DNA of 6,874 bases from the NCBI GenBank assembly GCA_002686955.1, contig NYZA01000269.1, positions 1 through 6,874 of the forward strand, read 5' to 3'. This DNA is from Gemmatimonadota bacterium. GTDB lineage: Bacteria > GCA-2686955. Position 1 is the first letter of the stretch. Every line of letters begins with the position of its first letter. This document shows, in pieces, positions 1-5,541 of the stretch. Both the position numbers and the translations under genes were made by a program. Under the pieces are notes generated by a model. That model was not told the origin of the DNA and ran no database searches. It saw only the letters and a program-made list of their open reading frames with translations.

Positions 1-1
1 C

Positions 2-940
2 AAAGTGGTCGACCTCAGGCTCGAATCGCTCCCCAAGGGGTTGATCACCCGCCCGACGCTGGTCTGGCATCTCGAATCGGACCGCGCGGGCGGGAGAGAG
101 ACCGAGCTCTCGTACCTCACTTCCGGGCTCTCGTGGCACGCGGAGTACGTCGCCGTGACCAACGAAGACGACACCGAAGCCGATCTGGCGGCATGGGTCA
201 GCATCGAGAACCGCTGCGGGGCCGACTTCGCGGACGCCCGCCTGCAGCTCGTGGCGGGCGATGTGCACCGCGTTCTCGAGCAGAAGAGGCCGGTGCGAGC
301 CCGGATGATGATGGAGATGGCGGGTGCCGGCGCGGACGCCGGATTCGAAGAGGAGAGCTTCTTCGAATACCATCTCTACACCCTCCCGCGCGCGGCGACC
401 CTCTACGATCGCGAGACGAAGCAGCTCGCCCTATTCGCCCCGACCAGAACGCCGGTCAGCAAGCTATACGAATACCAACCATGGCGAGACGAGAAGAAAG
501 TTCGAGTGGTGCTCGAACTAGAGAATCGCGAAGATCGCGGCCTCGGAATGCCTCTGCCAAAGGGGAAGGTGCGTACCTACAAGCGGGATTCCCGCGGGGG
601 CGAGCAGTTCGTCGGTGAGGACGCGATCGACCACACGCCGCGGAACGAGAAGCTGCGCCTCGGGCTCGGCAATGCCTTCGACGTCGTCGCTGAACGGCTC
701 TTGATCTCCGATTCGCGCGTGTCGGAGCGGGTGCGCGATCGTTCGTTCCAGGTGGAGCTCAGAAACCGCAAGACCGAGCCGGTCGTCGTCGCCGTTCAGG
801 ACCGCTTCTGGGGCGATTGGGAGATCCGATCTTCCTCGCACGAGCACGCGAAAAAGGACGCAAGGACTGCGGAGTGGTCGATCGAGCTTGGCGCCGATTC
901 CGTGATCAAGCTCCTCTACACAGTGCGGAATCGAGGGTAG
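2..940 (+). CDS. DUF4139 domain-containing protein, 3' part (5' end outside window)
   Basis: The reading frame is open to the left edge. The GTG at 5 is probably an internal valine codon, since the frame continues upstream (AAA at 2-4), so this is the C-terminal part of a longer protein. The visible ~311 residues match the DUF4139 family. Counted from the GTG codon, there is a Y-L-T-S-G-L-S-W-H-A-E-Y block (37-48), an N-x-x-G...A-R-L-x-L-V-A-G-D-V block (69-87), F-E-Y-H-L-Y (120-125), T-K-Q (138-140), P-L-P-K-G-K-V-R-T-Y (183-192), G-E-D-A-I-D-H-T-P (204-212) and F-D-V-V-A-E-R (225-231). The visible part looks all-beta, with no membrane segment. Family members are usually secreted or envelope proteins, often with an N-terminal signal peptide and DUF4140 domain, which would lie outside this window. 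Molecular function is unknown. It converges on the FG-GAP gene and is not in its operon. The family call is confident; no function is assigned. Confidence 0.88.
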   Translation, partial: KVVDLRLESLPKGLITRPTLVWHLESDRAGGRETELSYLTSGLSWHAEYVAVTNEDDTEADLAAWVSIENRCGADFADARLQLVAGDVHRVLEQKRPVRARMMMEMAGAGADAGFEEESFFEYHLYTLPRAATLYDRETKQLALFAPTRTPVSKLYEYQPWRDEKKVRVVLELENREDRGLGMPLPKGKVRTYKRDSRGGEQFVGEDAIDHTPRNEKLRLGLGNAFDVVAERLLISDSRVSERVRDRSFQVELRNRKTEPVVVAVQDRFWGDWEIRSSSHEHAKKDARTAEWSIELGADSVIKLLYTVRNRG

Positions 941-946
941 AGAGCG

Positions 947-2890
947 CTACCAGCCGACCCCGATCCGGATCAGCCGGTCGGCCGCGATGTCGACCCCGAA
1001 CCCTCCGCTCCCGTCGGGCCACTGAACAAAGAGCGAATCGACCTGCTCGGCGTTCGCGAGGCCGAAATGGAGCACCGCGTCGTCCTGCCCCTGATTCCCG
1101 ATCCCCGCATCGAAGAAGCGGACCTGCCGCTTGCCGCCGGCGACGATCTCGATCCTGGTGCCGAAGGGGCTTCGGTTGCCGGGGGCACTGCGCAGGGCGA
1201 CTTCGAGCCATCTACCCGTGACCCCCCGCGCCCGATAGAGATCGTAGGGGCCGGTGAAGGCCCTGTGGCCCGCGCCGTTCACCACGAGCAGATCGAGGTC
1301 GCCGTCCCGCTCGAAATCGGCCAGCGCCGCGGCATCGCCTGAGCCCTTCGGTTGCGGAACGATGCCAAGCTCCGCCGTCCTCTCGATGAAGGTCCCCGTC
1401 CCCTGGTTCATGAAGATCTGCATCGGCTCGTTGGTGACGAGCGCTCCATTGACCACGACCAGATCGAGGTCGCCGTCGTTGTCGAGATCGCCCAGAGAGA
1501 GATCGCGGGTCCTCCGCGGATCGGTTTGCAGTCCCGACGCATCGGAGGTCTCTCTGAACGAGAGCGGCCCATCGGCGAGAAAGGCCCTCAGAGGGATCGC
1601 CTCCGTCTGGAGCGGTTCGAGGCCGATCGATCGCAGAGAATCGATCGGTGCGTCGCTCACGATCGCTCCGTCGGCGTGGTCCACCGTGAAGCCCTCGATC
1701 GTGCCGCCGCGCCAGCGCAGATGCCAGCGATCGGTCCCTTCGTCGCGCCATACATAGGTGCCGGGGATGCTGTCGGACATCGAGGGCTCGCCGATCATGA
1801 CCGTATCGTCGGCGGCGATCCGCAGAGGCAGCTCGGCCGGGTTGACGTGGTTGCGCCCGAAGAAGGTGAGCACTCGCCGGTAATTGCGCGCGGTTTCGAT
1901 CGCCAGATCGATCGAGTCCGCACTGCATCGAAACTCGGTCTCCTTCGTCTCTCCCTCGTCGAGATAGGCTTGGTAGCGGATCTCCAGCGAGTCCGGCATG
2001 TCGAGCAGATCACGCTCCGGCCAGGCGCCCCCGACGATCAGATCGGTGGCCAAATCCCCGTCGATATCTCCGAGCACGACCCGCGGTGCGGGGATGTCGA
2101 CATCGATTCCCGTGGAGGCAGTGACATTTTCGAAGATGCCGCTTCCCAGATTGCGGAAGATCTTGAGCCCGTCCCCCGAAAGGAGCAGATCGGGAAGGCG
2201 ATCATCGTCGAGATCGGCGGCCCAACCCAGGTACAGATCTTGATCGAGGGGCAGCCCCGAGCCCGGACCGGAGTCCTCGAAAAGCCCTCCGCCTAAACCG
2301 CGCAACAGCTTGCTCGGATACCCCTCCAGTCGGGCATTCAAAAGCAACACATCCGGCACACCGTCGACATCGAAATCGAACCAAAGGCCGAGGCGGGAGC
2401 GGCCGGACGGATCCTCAATCCGGGATCCCACTGTTATGTCGATCGGCTCGAAGCCGCAACCCATCGAGAAGAGGCGATTGTCCGCGGGAAAGGTGCCTCG
2501 AGTGGAGCCGATCGGTTGAAAAAGATCGACGCATCCGTCTGCGTCCACATCCGCCGCGGTCGCGACGTGATGGTCCTTGTCGCGAAATGTGTCCCAGCCC
2601 TCGAAGCTCATGACGATCGCTTCGAAAAACCCTGGCTGCTCCGATCTGTTGCGAAAGAACTGCGGCTCCGCCTGGTGGCGACAGAGATAGAGATCGGGCA
2701 GGTCGTCCGCATCGACATCGAGCACGGTTATGCCGTACGAATTATGGTTGCCGGCCAATCCGACTTCATCGCTGACGCGATCGAAACGGTGGGAAGACGC
2801 GGGGAGGAGCTCGGTGGAACGCGTATCGAGCGCCTCTGCCGATCGGGGGTGGAGCCCGAGAAGAAGAAGCGCGAGCGCGGAGAGTCTCAT
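947..2890 (-). CDS. Secreted FG-GAP/VCBS repeat protein with C-terminal ASPIC/UnbV domain (CRTAC1-like)
   Basis: The product is 647 residues. A Sec signal peptide is clear: M-R-L, then a Leu/Ala-rich core and a likely cut after A-E-A (residue 20). Seven Asp-rich FG-GAP-type calcium loops follow at about 58-67, 114-123, 172-181, 226-235, 275-284, 468-477 and 525-534. Three of them (114, 172, 468) keep the full DxDxDG pattern; the others carry D, R, L or E substitutions. This predicts an extracellular seven-bladed beta-propeller. Residues ~575-645 match ASPIC/UnbV (G-T-R-I-E-I, H-F-G-L, V-D-S-L-F-V-Q-W-P-D-G). Residues ~290-460 are an insert without calcium loops. The frame stays open upstream to 3271, but ATG 2890 is the right start: it begins the signal peptide and overlaps the upstream stop as ATGA, so translation is probably coupled to the sulfatase-like gene. 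Such proteins are usually binding or adhesion proteins; the partner is unknown. Confidence 0.9.
   Translation of the reverse strand: MRLSALALLLLGLHPRSAEALDTRSTELLPASSHRFDRVSDEVGLAGNHNSYGITVLDVDADDLPDLYLCRHQAEPQFFRNRSEQPGFFEAIVMSFEGWDTFRDKDHHVATAADVDADGCVDLFQPIGSTRGTFPADNRLFSMGCGFEPIDITVGSRIEDPSGRSRLGLWFDFDVDGVPDVLLLNARLEGYPSKLLRGLGGGLFEDSGPGSGLPLDQDLYLGWAADLDDDRLPDLLLSGDGLKIFRNLGSGIFENVTASTGIDVDIPAPRVVLGDIDGDLATDLIVGGAWPERDLLDMPDSLEIRYQAYLDEGETKETEFRCSADSIDLAIETARNYRRVLTFFGRNHVNPAELPLRIAADDTVMIGEPSMSDSIPGTYVWRDEGTDRWHLRWRGGTIEGFTVDHADGAIVSDAPIDSLRSIGLEPLQTEAIPLRAFLADGPLSFRETSDASGLQTDPRRTRDLSLGDLDNDGDLDLVVVNGALVTNEPMQIFMNQGTGTFIERTAELGIVPQPKGSGDAAALADFERDGDLDLLVVNGAGHRAFTGPYDLYRARGVTGRWLEVALRSAPGNRSPFGTRIEIVAGGKRQVRFFDAGIGNQGQDDAVLHFGLANAEQVDSLFVQWPDGSGGFGVDIAADRLIRIGVGW
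2887..2890 (-). other. ATGA stop/start overlap between sulfatase-like and FG-GAP genes
   Basis: Read on the minus strand, these four bases are ATGA: the ATG starts the FG-GAP protein and the TGA ends the sulfatase-like protein. The sequence just upstream of this ATG (GGTGATGGAACG) is only a weak Shine-Dalgarno match. Reinitiation by ribosomes finishing the first gene is therefore the likely route, giving linked synthesis of the two secreted proteins. Confidence 0.85.
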
Positions 2891-4749
2891 CGTTCCATCA
2901 CCAGATCGTCGATCCAAACCTCCCCTCCCATGCCGAGTCGAAACTCGGTGCTGCCGTATATCAACTCCCATCGCGGTTCGAAGGCGCTGAGAACGGGCAC
3001 CCCACCGAGCTCGACGACGAGATTCCCCTGGGTCGACACGGTGCTCAGATCCCGCCACGACTCGAGAGGCAGGTCCACGTCCGCCTCGACCAGGAGTGTG
3101 TCGGCGTGGGAGATACGAGTGTAGAGGGAGAGATGGTTCTCCTGGAGGACTAGGCGATAGCCAGTGCCCGCGAAGCTGGTGAACGACCAGAGGAGCTCGG
3201 TGACCCCTTCGCGAAGCTGAACCCGCATGGTTGTGCGATACGAATGCTCCGGCACTTCGATCACGGCGCACGAACCGGTGACCCAGGCCGCGGGAGCGAC
3301 GGCGGTGGTGTCGACCAGAAAGCCGCGCATCACGGTATTCGCGGTGTCCGGCTCCAAGTAGGGCTCCCAGCCGAAGATGTTCGGATAGGGCTCCCCGACG
3401 AAGTAGTTGCCCTCTTCGGCCAAGCTGGAATCCAACGAGGAGAAATCGTCGGAGAAGTAGATGCCGGGCGGAGACGGCAAGTACTGATTCTCGGCGGCGG
3501 CCGAATGCTGGAGCAAGGCGCCGGTGAAGGCCGCGGTGATCGAGCTGTCCCGTTTCGCGATATTGATCTCTTCGCCCGGATCGGAGACGAGATCGAAGAG
3601 GGCCACACGGGCTTCGGGATCGAGCTCAGTCCCGAAGTGGACCATCTTGTACGCTTTGTGCTTGAGCATGCGTTGATTGGCGTCCGATCCGAGCATCGTG
3701 GGTGGCCGGGGCTCGATTGAGAGGCTTGTGCCTTGTGCCTGGGGCGGAGGGTCGACCCCGAGTAGCTCCGCGATTGTGGGTAAGAGGTCGATGTGCGAAG
3801 TGCGGCCATCGAGAGAGAATCCCCGCAGAGGACCGTGGGACGCCTGCCACGCTTCGGGCAGCCAGATGACGAGCGGAACGTGCGAGTTCCCCTCGTAGAA
3901 GGTCACATGACAGAAGTAGTAGTCGTGCTCGCCCGCCATCAGCTCCCCGTGGTCGGCCGTGAAGAGAACCAGAGTGGAGTCGGCGAGCCCGCGGGCTTCG
4001 ATCCCTTCGAAAAGACGCTCGATTTCGTGGTCGTCTTCGGCGATCAGCGCGTCGTATTGAGCGACGTAGTAGTCCATGTCGAGAATCGAGTCGACCGCGG
4101 CCGCCGCGTCGATTCCTCCCTTGCAGCCGGCGGGGTTGATCCGCGGAGCGTCACCCAGAGTCCCGTAGTGCGCATCGCCTACGAAGAGGCTGTCGAAGGG
4201 TTCCGAGGGCGTGTAGGGGGCGTGGCCGCCGTAGTACTGAATATGCGTGTAGAAGGGCGCGGTGCCGGTCGAGTCGAGCCATGCGAAGAACTCGTCGGTG
4301 GCGCTCGCATCCGGCCGGTGCAGCATCGAGGTGTGGTCGAAGCCCTGGTCGAAGTGACGATCGCCGGTCAGCAAGATGCGATTGACCGAGAAGAGGCCGG
4401 TTCGATACCCGAGCGGCTTCACAAGCTCGGCCAGTGTCGTCCATTCCTCTTTCAGCGCGAGGGCCGGAGTGATCACGCGATGGGTTTGCGGCACCAGCGA
4501 GGTCATGATCGCGATCGTGCTCGGAACGGTCCAGGTCGCGTTGGAGGAGTGTTGGTCCCAGACGATCCCCTCGGTGGCCTTGGCGTCGAGGAAGGGGGTG
4601 GTATCGCGGGGGTAGCCGTAGATCCCCAGGTGGTCGGCGCGCACGGTGTCGACGACGATTTGTAGAACGTTGTAGCGACCCGCTCCTTCGACGGCGAAGG
4701 CCGCCGATGCGGCGAGTGCGAAGGGCAGGATCGAGAGACGACTGTTCAT
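2887..4749 (-). CDS. Secreted sulfatase-superfamily hydrolase/transferase with C-terminal lectin-like domain
   Basis: The product is 620 residues with a Sec signal peptide (hydrophobic core 6-19, likely cut after A-F-A). The alkaline-phosphatase-superfamily domain covers ~25-400. It shows V-V-D-T-V-R-A-D-H (32-40, metal Asp34), a nucleophile region T-W-T-V-P-S-T (72-78), H-A-P-Y-T-P (176-181), T-A-D-H-G-E (264-269, metal Asp266/His267), S-H-V-P-L (289-293), and the L-F-D-L...D-P-G-E-E-I-N segment (384-396) typical of sulfatase domain ends. The nucleophile position is Thr74, not Cys/Ser, and the Arg of CxPxR is Thr78, so formylglycine activation is not expected. The usual D-P before H176 is G-G, and the P-x-x-H-G that follows the nucleophile helix reads P-Q-T-H-R. 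Residues ~430-620 form a separate beta-rich module (F-S-D-D-F at the start, V-W-I-D-D-L at the end), like concanavalin/LamG-type sugar-binding domains. It is first gene of a two-gene operon. Substrate unknown; generic annotation would be 'sulfatase'. Confidence 0.9.
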   Translation of the reverse strand: MNSRLSILPFALAASAAFAVEGAGRYNVLQIVVDTVRADHLGIYGYPRDTTPFLDAKATEGIVWDQHSSNATWTVPSTIAIMTSLVPQTHRVITPALALKEEWTTLAELVKPLGYRTGLFSVNRILLTGDRHFDQGFDHTSMLHRPDASATDEFFAWLDSTGTAPFYTHIQYYGGHAPYTPSEPFDSLFVGDAHYGTLGDAPRINPAGCKGGIDAAAAVDSILDMDYYVAQYDALIAEDDHEIERLFEGIEARGLADSTLVLFTADHGELMAGEHDYYFCHVTFYEGNSHVPLVIWLPEAWQASHGPLRGFSLDGRTSHIDLLPTIAELLGVDPPPQAQGTSLSIEPRPPTMLGSDANQRMLKHKAYKMVHFGTELDPEARVALFDLVSDPGEEINIAKRDSSITAAFTGALLQHSAAAENQYLPSPPGIYFSDDFSSLDSSLAEEGNYFVGEPYPNIFGWEPYLEPDTANTVMRGFLVDTTAVAPAAWVTGSCAVIEVPEHSYRTTMRVQLREGVTELLWSFTSFAGTGYRLVLQENHLSLYTRISHADTLLVEADVDLPLESWRDLSTVSTQGNLVVELGGVPVLSAFEPRWELIYGSTEFRLGMGGEVWIDDLVMER

Positions 4750-4863
4750 TCGGCTACCTAAGAGTGGATCTTGTTTGATCGGCGCAAACCGGCCCCCCGC
4801 TTGATCGTATCCCCCGCTACCATGGTCAGCCTAACCTCTCGCGAGCTCGAACCAGGAGATCAG
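4750..4863. promoter_or_regulatory. Divergent intergenic region between the sulfatase operon (-) and yceH (+)
   Basis: This 114-base gap is the only substantial non-coding DNA in the window, so it must hold the starts of transcription for both directions unless they lie inside genes. On the minus strand, TACGAT (4809 to 4804) is a possible -10 element, but I see no convincing -35 at the right distance. AGGTAG, ending 6 bases before ATG 4749, is a modest ribosome site. On the plus strand no good -35/-10 pair is seen. TTGATCG occurs twice as a direct repeat (4775-4781 and 4801-4807), which may be chance. The location is well supported; the individual elements are weak. Confidence 0.5.
4854..4858 (+). 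promoter_or_regulatory. Shine-Dalgarno site setting the yceH start
   Basis: AGGAG is followed by a 5-base spacer (ATCAG) and then ATG 4864. This is a near-ideal ribosome binding site. It favours ATG 4864 over the in-frame upstream ATG at 4822 and TTG at 4771, which have no comparable site and would add residues before the start of family similarity. Confidence 0.8.
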
Positions 4864-5541
4864 ATGTCCGACGGCCCTCTCGCTGAAGCTCTGCACCCGG
4901 TGGAGATCCGTGTCCTGGGGAGTCTGATCGAGAAGCAGCTCTCGACCCCCGAGTACTATCCGCTCACGATGAACGCGCTGATCGCCGCCTGCAATCAGAA
5001 GAGCAATCGCGATCCCGTCATGCAGCTCGACCTGGATACGGTCGAGGCCGCCATTCGAGCGCTCCGCGCCTATGAGCTCTTGGCCGTTCGCACGGGGCCG
5101 AAGATCCGAAAAGAGAAATACGCGCAGCGGGCGGCCGAGCGGCTCGAGGTCTCGGCGCGTGAGCTGGCGGTGCTTTGCGAGCTGATGCTTCGCGGGCCCC
5201 AGGCGCCCGGCGCGCTCAGAACCCGCTGCGCCCGCATGGCCGAGTTCAACGATATCGAGACCGCCCCCCTCGCTCTCGAGGAGCTGGCCGGGCGGGAGCC
5301 ACCGCTGGTGGTGCAGTTGCCGCGAGCGAGTGGTCGGGCGGAGCGGCGCTGGGCCCATCTCCTGGGCGACGCTCCGGTCGAAGAAGGAGCAGGCCAGGAC
5401 ATCCCGAGCGAGGCCGCGCCGGCTCGAGTGGCCGCGGGCAACGATCCCATAGAAGAGCTTCGTGCCCAGGTGCAGGATCTCGCCGAGGCGTTTCGTGCCC
5501 TGGAGCAGCGATTCGATGCGTTTCGCGCGCAGTTCGAGTAG
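4864..5541 (+). CDS. yceH: YceH family protein (UPF0502 / DUF480)
   Basis: The product is 225 residues, close to the usual length of this family (E. coli YceH is about 215). The hallmarks are all present: E-x-R-V-L-G-S-L-I-E-K (14-24), T-P-E-Y-Y-P-L-T-M-N-A-L (28-39), A-C-N-Q-K-S-N-R-D-P-V (42-52), L-R-G-P-Q-A-P-G-A-L-R-T-R (109-121), L-P-R-x-S-G-R-A-E-R-R-W-A-H-L-L (152-167). Residues ~194-224 are a short Glu/Gln/Leu-rich coiled coil of the kind seen at the C-terminus of this family. The family has winged-helix folds and is cytoplasmic. Its function is unresolved, with DNA or nucleic-acid binding only an inference from fold. ATG 4864 is chosen for its strong Shine-Dalgarno site. The 3' end overlaps the next gene by 26 bases, so the two are probably transcribed together. 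Between two secreted-protein genes, this cytoplasmic protein looks like an unrelated conserved neighbour. Confidence 0.95.
   Translation: MSDGPLAEALHPVEIRVLGSLIEKQLSTPEYYPLTMNALIAACNQKSNRDPVMQLDLDTVEAAIRALRAYELLAVRTGPKIRKEKYAQRAAERLEVSARELAVLCELMLRGPQAPGALRTRCARMAEFNDIETAPLALEELAGREPPLVVQLPRASGRAERRWAHLLGDAPVEEGAGQDIPSEAAPARVAAGNDPIEELRAQVQDLAEAFRALEQRFDAFRAQFE

Noticed and set aside
962-971. Palindrome GATCCGGATC just inside the 3' end of the FG-GAP gene as a terminator.
   Set aside because: It has no loop and no T-run on either strand, and it lies in coding sequence where the Asp/Ile/Arg codons explain it.
1352-2296. Long plus-strand open frame (314 codons) antisense to the FG-GAP gene.
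   Set aside because: Its composition is that of a mirror frame of a G+C-rich gene (many Asp/Ile/Arg from GATC-rich codons on the other strand), with no domain, signal or ribosome site. The opposite strand has strong family matches.
2891-3271. N-terminal extension of the FG-GAP frame to a start at 3271 (127 extra residues).
   Set aside because: The extension is Arg/Pro/Ser/His-rich with no fold signature, lies wholly within the sulfatase-like gene, and would bury the clear signal peptide that begins at 2890.
3793-4665. Long plus-strand open frame (290 codons) antisense to the sulfatase-like gene.
   Set aside because: Gly/Val/Arg-rich shadow frame without recognisable motifs. The minus strand carries all the catalytic motifs.
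4775-4807. Direct repeat TTGATCG (4775-4781 and 4801-4807) as an operator.
   Set aside because: Only 7 bases long in DNA where GATC-containing words are frequent throughout the genes, so chance is the simpler explanation.
4771-4863. Upstream TTG (4771) or ATG (4822) as start of yceH.
   Set aside because: Neither has a good ribosome site. AGGAG sits at ideal distance from ATG 4864, and family similarity begins only after that ATG.
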